Shown: positions 51,274-60,256 of the stretch, piece by piece
Position numbering within the stretch: position 1 is the stretch's first letter
Layout: each line of letters opens with the position of its first letter
From: CAKRJP01 sp963658085
GTDB lineage: Bacteria > Bacillota > Clostridia > Lachnospirales > Lachnospiraceae
Direction: 5' to 3'
DNA length: 64,000 bases
Assembly (NCBI GenBank): GCA_963658085.1
Contig: CAVKOU010000001.1
Location: 62,001 to 126,000, forward strand
Position numbers and translations under genes: made by a program
Notes under the pieces: generated by a model
Seen by the model: the letters and a program-made list of their open reading frames with translations, nothing else
What the model was told of the DNA's origin: nothing
The model's database searches: none

Positions 51274-52953
51274 TTATAATCTTGCCTTCGTCTGGATGGC
51301 CAAATTTCTCATCTCTTTGGCATTTTCTAACACTGTATCCGTGATCTTTGCACCTCCAAGGATTCTGGCCAACTCTTTAATGCTTTCTTCTTGCTCCAAA
51401 AGATAGATATTAGTGCGGGTACTGCCATCTAGTGCCTCTTTTTTTATCATATAATGCGAGTCTGCCATAGATGCAATCTGAGCCAAATGCGTAATACAGA
51501 TCACCTGATGTTTTTTCCCGATAATGGCCATCTGCTCTGAAACCTTTTGAGCTGTGCGTCCACTGATTCCTACGTCGATTTCATCGAAAATCAAAGTTTC
51601 GATGGCATCCTTATCTGCCATTACAGTCTTAATGGCAAGCATCACTCTGGAAAGTTCTCCTCCGGAGGCTACATTTATCAAAGGTCTTAGAGGCTGTCCC
51701 GGATTTAAAGTAATCATAAACTCCACATCGTCCATTCCCTCAGATGTATATCGATCTAAGGTTTGAAAAGCAATCTCAAATTTCACTTCGTCAAAATTCA
51801 GATCCCAAAGTCTTTCTTCCACTGCAATGGCAAATTTTTCTGCCTCTGTTTTTCGAAGAGCAGAAAGCTTCAAGGAAGCCTCTCTCAAACGGTTTTCCGC
51901 CTCTTTCACCTGGACTTTTAAATTTTCGATGTAATGATCATAGTCCTCTAACAGAGCAATTCGTTCCTGTTTTTCCTGCCGATAGGCCAGAATTTTTTCT
52001 ATAGTTTTTCCATATTTCGTTTTTAAATGATTAATCTCATTTAAGCGATTTTCTGTCTGATAGAATTCTTCTTCGGAATACTCAAGGCTGCTGCTATAAG
52101 AACTCATTTCGTGGTTAAAATCACTTAGGAGGGCATCCACCTCCGCCAGCTGATCGTATAATTCCCTGGCTTTCTTATCATATTCTATGGATCCTTGCAA
52201 ACACCTGAGAGCATGGCCTAAGGATTCACTGGCAGACGCGTTCCCCTCTCCGGTATAAGCATAGGCCTCCGCCACAGATTCAGCAATTTTCCTTCCATTT
52301 ACCATTAATTTATAAGTGGATTCTAATTCTTCATCTTCTCCTGCTTTCAGATTGGCATTTTCGATTTCCTCTGTCTCAAAACGCAGGAAAGCTAATTCCT
52401 TTTCGCGTTCATTCTCTTTTGCATTTTCCGTATGCAATTGGTTATTTATTTCTGTAAATGAATGAAAAGCATCCCGAACCAGGGATTTTTGATATGCAAT
52501 GTTTTCCTGCCCATAGGCATCTACCATCGCCAAATGATTCTTTTTGTACAGCAAAGACTGATGCTCGTGCTGTCCATGAATATCTATGAGAATAGAAGCT
52601 ACTTTTTTTAAATTGGACATGGTAACGGTCTCCCCGTTAATACGGCTAACACTCCGTCCTTCCATCAAACGTCTGGACAAAAGAATGGAATCATCCTCGG
52701 GATAAATATCCATCTCCTCTAATAATTTTTTTTCCTTTTCTCCTACGGAAAATGTAAGCTCCACCAAACCATAGGGGGCTCCCTCTCTGATCATATCCTT
52801 AGTAAATCTGCCTCCTAAAGCTAAATTTACAGATCCAAGGATAATAGATTTTCCGGCCCCCGTCTCTCCTGTAAGAATATTAAGGCCTTCCCGAAACTCC
52901 ACATCGATCTCCTGGATCAAAGCTAGGTCTTTTACATGCAAGTTTTGTAACAT
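51274..52953 (-). CDS. recN: DNA repair protein RecN
   Basis: 559 residues, SMC-like: Walker A ILTGETGAGKSIILG at the N-terminus, a long coiled-coil middle (about 160-370), and the C-terminal signature SGGELSRVMLAIK with Walker B TLIFDEIDVGISG. It acts early in double-strand break repair. The gene is the last of the argR-recN end of the operon and is followed by the spo0A-like gene with its own promoter. Confidence 0.97.
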   Translation of the reverse strand: MLQNLHVKDLALIQEIDVEFREGLNILTGETGAGKSIILGSVNLALGGRFTKDMIREGAPYGLVELTFSVGEKEKKLLEEMDIYPEDDSILLSRRLMEGRSVSRINGETVTMSNLKKVASILIDIHGQHEHQSLLYKKNHLAMVDAYGQENIAYQKSLVRDAFHSFTEINNQLHTENAKENEREKELAFLRFETEEIENANLKAGEDEELESTYKLMVNGRKIAESVAEAYAYTGEGNASASESLGHALRCLQGSIEYDKKARELYDQLAEVDALLSDFNHEMSSYSSSLEYSEEEFYQTENRLNEINHLKTKYGKTIEKILAYRQEKQERIALLEDYDHYIENLKVQVKEAENRLREASLKLSALRKTEAEKFAIAVEERLWDLNFDEVKFEIAFQTLDRYTSEGMDDVEFMITLNPGQPLRPLINVASGGELSRVMLAIKTVMADKDAIETLIFDEIDVGISGRTAQKVSEQMAIIGKKHQVICITHLAQIASMADSHYMIKKEALDGSTRTNIYLLEQEESIKELARILGGAKITDTVLENAKEMRNLAIQTKARL

Positions 52954-52968
52954 ACAACCTCCTGTGTT

Positions 52969-53418
52969 TTATCCGACGATCTTTCCGATCTTATCCATAA
53001 CCTTCACGGTATCTTCTGTGGTTCGAATGGCGCACATAACCGTATCATCCCCCGCAATACAGCCTACAACTTCGTTCCATTTTAACGCATCCACCGCTGC
53101 TGCCACCGCCATTGCCATTCCGGAAACTGTCTTGATTACCAAAATATTTTGAGCCATATCCATGGAAATAAAGCCTTCCCGGAGCACTCTGATATAGCGT
53201 TCACTATACTGGCTTTCTTCCTCTCGTCTTAAGGCATATCTTTGTTTTCCATTTTCTCCCGACACCTTGGTAAGTTTTAGGTTCCGAATATCCCTGGAAA
53301 CCGTAGCCTGGGTCACTTTAAACCCTTCTTTGTTTAAGTAATCTGCCAGTTCCTCCTGGGTTCCTATGGGATAGGCATTGATGAGTTCTATAATTTTGGA
53401 ATGTCTGCTTAGTTTCAT
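52969..53418 (-). CDS. argR: Arginine repressor
   Basis: 149 residues. N-terminal winged HTH (KIIELINAYPIGTQEELADY ... FKVTQATVSRDIRNLKLTKV) and C-terminal arginine-binding oligomerisation domain ending GCIAGDDTVMCAIRT. It represses arginine synthesis and activates catabolism. Located between nadK and recN as in Bacillus ahrC. Confidence 0.96.
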   Translation of the reverse strand: MKLSRHSKIIELINAYPIGTQEELADYLNKEGFKVTQATVSRDIRNLKLTKVSGENGKQRYALRREEESQYSERYIRVLREGFISMDMAQNILVIKTVSGMAMAVAAAVDALKWNEVVGCIAGDDTVMCAIRTTEDTVKVMDKIGKIVG

Positions 53419-53426
53419 AATTTCTA

Positions 53427-54260
53427 CTAATTTCCCTTCATTTTTCTGCGAAGCATCTCCAAAAAGCTAACGCTGTTTAAGCGAATCAGTCTAGTAACCT
53501 TGGAAGATTTCTTGATGGTAATCCGGTCCCCTGTCTTTAAAACGATAGTATCTGCCCCGTCAAAAGAGATTAAAACCTCCTGTTCCTTCTCTGTTCGACC
53601 CTCACAGATCTCAAGTTCCACCACATCCTCCGGTGATAGAATGATACTGCTGGTATTTAGAGCATGGGAACAAATGGGGGTAATGAGGATCAGTTTTGCA
53701 GTAGGTTCCACAATAGGACCTCCCGCAGACAGATTATAAGCCGTAGAGCCCGTCGGTGTTCCAATGATTACACCGTCCGCCTCGTAGGTATTTAATAGTT
53801 CCCCGTTGACATAGAGGTTGAATCGAATAACCCGAAGTCCGATCTTTCTGCTCATAACAATGTCATTTAGAGCACTATTTTTTTGTCCATCCTCTGTGAT
53901 TCCAACAAGCATCATACGGTCTTCTAGGACAATATCTCCAGAGACCAAGTGTTCAATGGATTCTTCCAAGTGGCTTACTTCCACCTCTGTAAGATAGCCA
54001 AGGGTTCCCATATTGATGCCCAAGATGGGGATGTCCTTTTTCCAAAAATATCTGGCAACCTCAATGAGACTTCCATCTCCTCCGATGACTATGGCACATT
54101 CTATGCCTTCCGGTACGGAGTCGTCTATAATTTTTTTATGTTCATCCTTTTCACAGATGGAACAGGTCTTTCCTGCATCCTCCAAAAGCTTCTTTACACG
54201 ATGAGTTACTTCAAAATCTTTATCCTTCCCATCGTTTGTCACTATCAAAAAACGATCCAT
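53427..54260 (-). CDS. nadK: NAD kinase
   Basis: 277 residues; makes NADP from NAD. The GGDG motif IVIGGDGSLIEVARYF, the NE/D-like SALNDIVMSR and the GTPTGSTAYNLSAGGPIV loop are intact. It lies 15 bases after tlyA in the conserved operon. Confidence 0.97.
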   Translation of the reverse strand: MDRFLIVTNDGKDKDFEVTHRVKKLLEDAGKTCSICEKDEHKKIIDDSVPEGIECAIVIGGDGSLIEVARYFWKKDIPILGINMGTLGYLTEVEVSHLEESIEHLVSGDIVLEDRMMLVGITEDGQKNSALNDIVMSRKIGLRVIRFNLYVNGELLNTYEADGVIIGTPTGSTAYNLSAGGPIVEPTAKLILITPICSHALNTSSIILSPEDVVELEICEGRTEKEQEVLISFDGADTIVLKTGDRITIKKSSKVTRLIRLNSVSFLEMLRRKMKGN

Positions 54261-54275
54261 AATCCCTTGTTCCTT

Positions 54276-55082
54276 TTATTTTGTCAATGTATCAAATGCC
54301 GCATCAACAGTAGATTCCACCTGAATTTCCGGAGCAATCTGATCCGTAGCTTCGCATTTTTCCAAATGTACCAAATATTCAATATTTCCCTCCGGTCCTC
54401 TAATTGGAGAAAATTCGAGGTTCAATATCGCAAAGCCGATGGACATAGCATAATCTATGACCTTCTGTATTACTTCGATATGGGTACTTTTCTCACGAAC
54501 TACACCTTTTTTCCCAACCTTTTCTCTTCCCGCCTCAAACTGAGGTTTAATGAGGGCCACAATCTGTCCTTTTTCTGTTAAATAATTGCGAATCGGAAGA
54601 AGTACTTTTGTAAGAGATATAAAAGAGACATCAATAGAAGAAAAATCGATAGGCTCTCCAATATCCTCCGGTGTTACATAACGAATGTTGGTTTTCTCCA
54701 TGCAAACAACTCGTGGATCCTGTCTAAGTTTCCAGTCTAACTGTCCTCGACCTACATCAATAGCAAAAACTTTTACGGCTCCATTTTGCAGCATGCAGTC
54801 GGTAAATCCTCCGGTGGAGGAGCCTACATCTGTACAGACCTTTCCTTCTACCGATACATCAAAATTCTTGATTGCTTTCTCAAGCTTTAATCCACCTCTG
54901 CTGACATAAGGCAATGTGTGACCTTTTATCTCTATAGACACTTCCTCTGGAAATGTGGTTCCGGCCTTATCTTCTCTCTGGCCTTCCACAAATACATTTC
55001 CTGACATTATAATAGCCTTGGCTTTTTCTCTGGAGGCCGCTAAATTTCTTTTTACTAATAATACGTCCAAACGTTCTTTCAT
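54276..55082 (-). CDS. tlyA: TlyA-family rRNA 2'-O-methyltransferase
   Basis: 268 residues: N-terminal S4 domain (ERLDVLLVKRNLAASREKAK) and FtsJ-like methyltransferase with DVGSSTGGFTDCMLQNGA and IDVSFISLTKVLLPI. TlyA methylates rRNA; the family is often mislabelled haemolysin. It lies between dxs and nadK as in many Firmicutes. Confidence 0.94.
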   Translation of the reverse strand: MKERLDVLLVKRNLAASREKAKAIIMSGNVFVEGQREDKAGTTFPEEVSIEIKGHTLPYVSRGGLKLEKAIKNFDVSVEGKVCTDVGSSTGGFTDCMLQNGAVKVFAIDVGRGQLDWKLRQDPRVVCMEKTNIRYVTPEDIGEPIDFSSIDVSFISLTKVLLPIRNYLTEKGQIVALIKPQFEAGREKVGKKGVVREKSTHIEVIQKVIDYAMSIGFAILNLEFSPIRGPEGNIEYLVHLEKCEATDQIAPEIQVESTVDAAFDTLTK

Positions 55083-55124
55083 AGTTCTTTCCTAACATTT
55101 ATTATAATCGTTATTTTATAATCG

Positions 55125-57002
55125 TTATTTTATACTCATTATTTTCTGATATAACTTTTCAATCTCACTTAATATAGAGTCTGGATCCAAGCCAATCGTC
55201 TGTCTTAAAGCATTCACATCCCCGTGTTCCACAAAGGTATCCGGCACTGCAAAGGCATGGGTTCTCACATTACTTCCCTGATTTGCGTAGTAAGCTGCTA
55301 CATGCTCTCCAAATCCGCCACTTAATACATTTTCTTCTATGGTTACTATCAATTTATGATCTTTCGTCAGATCATTTAAAAGTTCTGTATCTAATGGTTT
55401 TACAAATCTGGCATTTACAAGAGAACAGTTATAACCTTTTTTCTTTAACAGCTCCCAAACCTCATGAGCAGTATCATACATATGTCCCATGGACAGTATA
55501 GCTATATCCTTTTCCTTAGATATAACTTCACTTTTCCCACAGGTGACAGGAGCGCAGATTTCCTCATCCAAAGAGGATGCACTTCCTCTTGGATAGCGAA
55601 GAGCCACAGGCCCCTCATTATATTCCACTGCGAAATGTACCATAGCTTCCAGTTCTGTCCCGTTCTTCGGAGACATCACCACCATTCCCGGCACATTGCT
55701 TAGAAATGATAAATCTAAAATTCCCTGATGGGTCTCCCCGTCATTTCCTACCAGGCCGGCTCTGTCTACGGCAAATACTACCGGCAACTTTTGCATGGCC
55801 ACATCATGGACAATTTGGTCATATCCTCGCTGTAAAAAGGAAGAGTAAATAGCAAATACAGGCTTCAGACCACCTGCTGCCAGCCCGGCTGCAAAGGTTA
55901 CCGCATGTTCTTCTGCAATTCCTACATCAAAGAAACGCTCTGGATAACGATAACGAAATTTGCTAAGCCCTGTACCATCTGCCATAGCCGCAGTAATGGT
56001 TACAAGATCCCTATGGTTTTCTGCCTCCATAAGTATCGCCTTTCCAAAAATATCGGTATAAGTAGGCACTGTCTTTTCTTTTAACGGTTTTCCTGTAGAA
56101 ATATGAAACGGACCAACCCCGTGGAATTTTGCCGGCTGTCTCTCTGCCGGAAGATATCCCTTTCCCTTGGTAGTCATTACATGAATCAGCACCGGTCCTT
56201 CCACTCTTTTAGCATCCCGAATCACCTCTGTCAAACGCTTAATGTCATGCCCCGGCACCGGTCCCAAGTAGGTGATTCCCATATCCTCAAAAAACATTCC
56301 GGGTACCATCAGCTGCTTAATACTATTCTTCGCCTTACGAATCTGGGTAACCATCTGCTCCCCTACTCCGGGAATCTGCATAAGAGTATTGGTAACACCT
56401 TCTTTTAATCCAATATAGAACTCTCCTGTTCGCATATTAGACAAATATCTGGACATTCCTCCAACATTTTCAGAAATAGACATCTGATTGTCATTTAAAA
56501 CAACAATATAGTTGGACTTTAAGGTGGCCGCATTGTTGAGAGCTTCATAGGCCATTCCACCAGTAAGAGATCCATCCCCGATTACAGCCACTACTGTATA
56601 ATCCTCTTTTTTTAAGTCTCTGGCTTTTACATAACCTACCCCTGCGGAAATAGAAGTAGTGCTGTGCCCCGTATCAAAGGCATCACAATCACTTTCTTCC
56701 CTCTTTGGGAAACCGCTCATGCCTCCGAAGGCTCTTAAATTATCAAATTTATCTTTTCTTCCCGTTAAGATTTTGTGGGTATAAGATTGATGTCCTACAT
56801 CCCAGATGATCTTATCCTTAGGAAAATCTAATTCTCTGTGCAATGCAATGGTAAGTTCAACAACTCCAAGATTGGAGCCTAAATGTCCTCCGGTCTTGCT
56901 GACTTTTTGGATCAGAAATTTCCTGATCTCTCGGGCCAGTTCCGGCAAATCCTCCGGATTTAACTTTTTTATATCATTTGCTTTTTCAATCTTTTCCAAC
57001 AT
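55125..57002 (-). CDS. dxs: 1-deoxy-D-xylulose-5-phosphate synthase
   Basis: 625 residues; condenses pyruvate with glyceraldehyde-3-phosphate to start the MEP pathway. The N-terminal ThDP site has VAVIGDGSLTGGMAYEAL and NNAATLKSNYIVVLNDNQMS; DVGIAEEHAVTFAAGLA and YSSFLQRGYDQIVHDVA mark the central domain. A free-standing GGGGG site precedes the ATG. Linked to ispA upstream and, at the left of the window, ispH. Confidence 0.98.
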   Translation of the reverse strand: MLEKIEKANDIKKLNPEDLPELAREIRKFLIQKVSKTGGHLGSNLGVVELTIALHRELDFPKDKIIWDVGHQSYTHKILTGRKDKFDNLRAFGGMSGFPKREESDCDAFDTGHSTTSISAGVGYVKARDLKKEDYTVVAVIGDGSLTGGMAYEALNNAATLKSNYIVVLNDNQMSISENVGGMSRYLSNMRTGEFYIGLKEGVTNTLMQIPGVGEQMVTQIRKAKNSIKQLMVPGMFFEDMGITYLGPVPGHDIKRLTEVIRDAKRVEGPVLIHVMTTKGKGYLPAERQPAKFHGVGPFHISTGKPLKEKTVPTYTDIFGKAILMEAENHRDLVTITAAMADGTGLSKFRYRYPERFFDVGIAEEHAVTFAAGLAAGGLKPVFAIYSSFLQRGYDQIVHDVAMQKLPVVFAVDRAGLVGNDGETHQGILDLSFLSNVPGMVVMSPKNGTELEAMVHFAVEYNEGPVALRYPRGSASSLDEEICAPVTCGKSEVISKEKDIAILSMGHMYDTAHEVWELLKKKGYNCSLVNARFVKPLDTELLNDLTKDHKLIVTIEENVLSGGFGEHVAAYYANQGSNVRTHAFAVPDTFVEHGDVNALRQTIGLDPDSILSEIEKLYQKIMSIK

Positions 57003-57024
57003 CCCAAGATGTCCCCCAGTTACT

Positions 57025-57915
57025 TTACTTCTCTCTATTAATCAACTGAACCAAAAGCTTTTCCAAAAATGGATTCTCTCCGGATAATGCATGAAGCATA
57101 TCCAAAGAATCTCTGGACAGATCCACAACAATTTCCTTAGATGCTTCCAATCCCTTAAGCGTAACATACGTGGTTTTCTGATTCTTCTCATCGCTGTGGA
57201 TTGGCTTTCCTAAAATCTCCATCGTACTTGTAACATCCAAAATATCATCTTGGATCTGAAAAGCGATTCCGACCTGATGAGCAATGCTCTCTAACAAGGA
57301 AACTTCATCCTCAGTAGCTCCTGCTAAAATACCTCCGATCATCATGGCCGCCTCAATTAGCGCTCCTGTTTTTAGCTGATAAATCTTATCCAGTACGGCC
57401 TGTGACACCTCATGTCCGGTTTCTTTTACATCAATAACCTGTCCACCGATCATTCCGTAGATACCAGCCTTATTTCCAAGGACCGACAGAGCTTTTCCAA
57501 TCTCCGGACTATGCTCCGGATCCAAAGCAAAAGCCTTGCAAGCGGTCTCAAAAGCATAATTTAAAAGGGCATCTCCTGTGAGAATGGCAATATCCTCCCC
57601 ATATACCACATGGGTAGTTTTTCTGCCTCTTCGATAATCGTCATTGTCCATAGCCGGAAGATCATCATGGATCAAGGAATAAGTATGAATCATCTCCAAG
57701 GCTGCCATAAAAGGTTCTATTGCCGGGGAACTCCCACCATAAAGGTCATAGGTCTCTTTCATGAGCATTGGTCTAAGACGCTTTCCTCCTGCCATAAGAT
57801 TGTATTCCATGGTCTCCATGATGAGTCCCTGATATCCCTCCTTTTCCGGAAGGTATTCCTGCAGCAGCTTTTCAATATCAGCAACTTTCTGATCTAATGT
57901 CTCTTTAAAACTCAT
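57025..57915 (-). CDS. ispA: Polyprenyl (farnesyl-type) diphosphate synthase
   Basis: About 296 residues. Both Asp-rich motifs are present: SLIHDDLPAMDNDDYRRGR and FQIQDDILDVTST, plus GGKRLRP at the start of the core. It elongates DMAPP/IPP, most likely to farnesyl diphosphate. Start at 57915 (MSFKETLDQK) with AGAGGG 8 bases upstream; it overlaps xseB by 11 bases. Confidence 0.94.
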   Translation of the reverse strand: MSFKETLDQKVADIEKLLQEYLPEKEGYQGLIMETMEYNLMAGGKRLRPMLMKETYDLYGGSSPAIEPFMAALEMIHTYSLIHDDLPAMDNDDYRRGRKTTHVVYGEDIAILTGDALLNYAFETACKAFALDPEHSPEIGKALSVLGNKAGIYGMIGGQVIDVKETGHEVSQAVLDKIYQLKTGALIEAAMMIGGILAGATEDEVSLLESIAHQVGIAFQIQDDILDVTSTMEILGKPIHSDEKNQKTTYVTLKGLEASKEIVVDLSRDSLDMLHALSGENPFLEKLLVQLINREK

Positions 57916-58141
57916 GTACATTTCCCTCTTCATCCAGCATCTGAACCTGCTTTTCTACACGGTCAAGCTTATCGCCACAGGTCTTAAGAAGTTCCATTCC
58001 TTTGTGATAATAAGCAAAGGAATCCTCCAAAGATACGTCTTCTTTCTCTAGATTTTGAATTACACTATTAAGTTCTGAAAACAGGGCGTCGATTCCTGGT
58101 TCCTGCCCTTTCTCTCCTTGTTTTTCCCTGAAATCAGTCAT
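57905..58141 (-). CDS. xseB: Exodeoxyribonuclease VII small subunit
   Basis: 78 residues with the usual pattern FSELNSVIQNLEKEDVSLED and SFAYYHKGMELLKTCGDKLD. Partner of XseA. Its ATG overlaps the xseA stop by 8 bases, and AGGAGG lies upstream. Confidence 0.95.
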   Translation of the reverse strand: MTDFREKQGEKGQEPGIDALFSELNSVIQNLEKEDVSLEDSFAYYHKGMELLKTCGDKLDRVEKQVQMLDEEGNVHEF

Positions 58142-59366
58142 GATCTTCCTCCTTTATCCGGTGCTTCTCTTCCAGAATTTCCTGAACCTCTGCCAGGAGT
58201 ACTCCGTCAACCGCATGAATTTTCAACTTTTCTCCTGCCTTTACATTCTTTACGCTACGCAGGGATTTTCCTTCTGTATTCTCCACATAGGCATATCCGC
58301 TTTCAAGCTTTGACAGGGGAGACAGCCCCTTCATACGCTCGATATATACGTCCAGTCTGTGACGGTATTTTCGAAGTTTTCCGGTCATTCCAAGTTCCAA
58401 CTTCTCTTCCAATTCCATCAACTGACGTCTCTGCTCTTTTAATTTGTATCCCGGGTGTAAATGAGATAGCTTCGTCTGAAGGGTACTCATCTGAAGTCTG
58501 TAGATCCGAAGCTTCTGACAAATTGCAGTATGTAGTTTGTTCTGATATTCCACGAGAGCACTATCAATGAGACGGTAGTCATAAACTGCCATCTCTGCTG
58601 CCGCTGAAGGGGTTGGAACATGCATATCCGCCACATAATCAGAAATACTTTCATCCGTGGCATGACCTACCGCAGAAATAATAGGAATCTCACATTCAAA
58701 AATCGCCCTTGCCACGATCTCCTCATTAAAGGCCCAAAGGTCCTCAATAGAGCCTCCACCACGGCCTACGATAATCACATCTACCTCAGCTCTCTCAAGC
58801 CCCTTGATTCCTTGTACAATGCTCTCAGCTGCTCCTTCTCCCTGAACCTTAGCCGGATACAAAATCAATTGTACATAGGGATTTCTTCGCTTCGATACAT
58901 TTATGATATCCCGCACAGCTGCACCGGTAGGAGCCGTCACCACTCCCACACGCTTTACATAGGCAGGAATGGGCTTCTTATAGACAGGATCAAACATCCC
59001 CATCTCCTGAAGTTCCCGTTTTAATTGCATAAACTTCTCGTAGAGAATTCCTTCTCCGTCTAAACGGATCTCATCGGCATACAGCTGGTAAACACCGCCT
59101 TTTGCATAGACCTCCACGGATCCTAAAACAACTACCTGCTGTCCGTCTTTCATAGTAAAAGAGAGCCCGCTCCTTTTCCCGGCAAACATAACGCAGGAAA
59201 TGGTTCCGGACTCATCCTTTAGTGAAAAATATATATGTCTTGATGAATGATACTTACAGTTGGATACTTCTCCCTTCACGTAAATACGTCTCAGCATATA
59301 ATCCTGGGCGAACATATTCCGAATGTAAGCATTCACCTGTTTAACTGAATATACATTCTGTGCCAT
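58134..59366 (-). CDS. xseA: Exodeoxyribonuclease VII large subunit
   Basis: About 410 residues. N-terminal OB fold (AYIRNMFAQDYMLRRIYVKG), catalytic core with VGVVTAPTGAAVRDI, VIIVGRGGGSIEDLWAFN and ISAVGHATDESISDYVAD, then a coiled-coil C-terminus. Degrades single-stranded DNA. Start at 59366 with AGAGGA upstream. Confidence 0.97.
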   Translation of the reverse strand: MAQNVYSVKQVNAYIRNMFAQDYMLRRIYVKGEVSNCKYHSSRHIYFSLKDESGTISCVMFAGKRSGLSFTMKDGQQVVVLGSVEVYAKGGVYQLYADEIRLDGEGILYEKFMQLKRELQEMGMFDPVYKKPIPAYVKRVGVVTAPTGAAVRDIINVSKRRNPYVQLILYPAKVQGEGAAESIVQGIKGLERAEVDVIIVGRGGGSIEDLWAFNEEIVARAIFECEIPIISAVGHATDESISDYVADMHVPTPSAAAEMAVYDYRLIDSALVEYQNKLHTAICQKLRIYRLQMSTLQTKLSHLHPGYKLKEQRRQLMELEEKLELGMTGKLRKYRHRLDVYIERMKGLSPLSKLESGYAYVENTEGKSLRSVKNVKAGEKLKIHAVDGVLLAEVQEILEEKHRIKEEDHD

Positions 59367-59367
59367 C

Positions 59368-59778
59368 TTATTCCTCTTGTGAATGAGCAATCTTTCCTAA
59401 TACGGCATTGACAAAGGAAGCTCCCTCCTCACCGCTGTAGGTCTTGGAAAGCTCTACCGCCTCATTGATGGCAACTCCTGTAGGCACTTGCTCATCCCAC
59501 TTCATCTCATAAACAGCCAATCTAAGAATGGTAAGATCTACCTTATTCATTCGCTTGGTTTTCCATCCCTTGGAATTGGCATTGATCAGCTCGTCGATCT
59601 CCGGAACCTTCTCTGCCACTTTCATGACTTTAACGCCAATATACTCAGTGTCAGACTCCTTGGCATGCTCCAAATCAGAAAGGTAAAGCTCTGACTGTTC
59701 GCTGAGTTCACCGTCCTCATTAAATTCAATTCCAAATAATACTTTGAAAATATGCTCTCTAAGCTCGCTTCTTCTCAC
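59368..59778 (-). CDS. nusB: Transcription antitermination factor NusB
   Basis: 136 residues starting at GTG, directly after the asp23 stop codon (TAAGTG), with GGAGG 8 bases upstream. NusB motifs: REHIFKVLFGIEF, INANSKGWKTKRMNKVDLTI and VPTGVAINEAVELSKTYSGE. Antiterminator for rRNA operons. Confidence 0.95.
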   Translation of the reverse strand: MRRSELREHIFKVLFGIEFNEDGELSEQSELYLSDLEHAKESDTEYIGVKVMKVAEKVPEIDELINANSKGWKTKRMNKVDLTILRLAVYEMKWDEQVPTGVAINEAVELSKTYSGEEGASFVNAVLGKIAHSQEE

Positions 59779-60162
59779 TTATGCTTCCTCCGATACTGCA
59801 ACACCCGCAACACGGATATTCACATCTGCTACTTCTAACGCTGTCATAGTCTCAATAGCTGACTTTACTTTCTCCTGAACCTTTACAGTTACATCCTTAA
59901 TATTGTATCCATAAGAAATATTAAGAGCCAAAGATACCGTAACGATTCCGTCTAATACATCTATCTTTACGCCCTTTGATACTGCCTTCTTTCCAAGCTT
60001 TGAAATCAGCTCTGTAGTGGCGTTGCCTGCCATAGAAGCGACACCTTCTACTTCTAATGCCGCAAGTCCTGCAATCACTGCCACTACCTCATCAGCGATC
60101 TTTACTTCTCCAACCTGTGTATTGCCTTTGATTGTATATGTATTCTTTTCTTCCTTACTCAT
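59779..60162 (-). CDS. Asp23/Gls24 family envelope stress protein
   Basis: 127 residues with the Asp23 pattern GEVKIADEVVAVIAGLAALE, VEGVASMAGN and VSLALNISYGYNIKDV. Equivalent to Bacillus yqhY; it sits directly before nusB as in that genome. No spoIIIA operon is upstream; prfC is there instead. Confidence 0.93.
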   Translation of the reverse strand: MSKEEKNTYTIKGNTQVGEVKIADEVVAVIAGLAALEVEGVASMAGNATTELISKLGKKAVSKGVKIDVLDGIVTVSLALNISYGYNIKDVTVKVQEKVKSAIETMTALEVADVNIRVAGVAVSEEA

Positions 60163-60210
60163 ATATAAAACCTCCCTGCCATGGCCTATCGTTTTTATAA
60201 TCTAGCTATT

Positions 60211-60238
60211 ATTATAGCAAAGAACCCCTCTTTTGCAA
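60211..60238 (-). promoter_or_regulatory. Promoter of the asp23-recN operon
   Basis: Minus strand TTGCAA (60233-60238), 16 bases, TATAAT (60211-60216). A weak hairpin AACCCT/AGGGGTT (60224-60247) downstream of prfC overlaps it, with the -35 in the loop. Confidence 0.68.
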
Positions 60239-60256
60239 AGTAGGGTTTATTTTTTA

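Noticed and set aside
53949..54581. 210-residue open frame on the plus strand
   Set aside because: Antisense to nadK and tlyA; shadow of codon bias.
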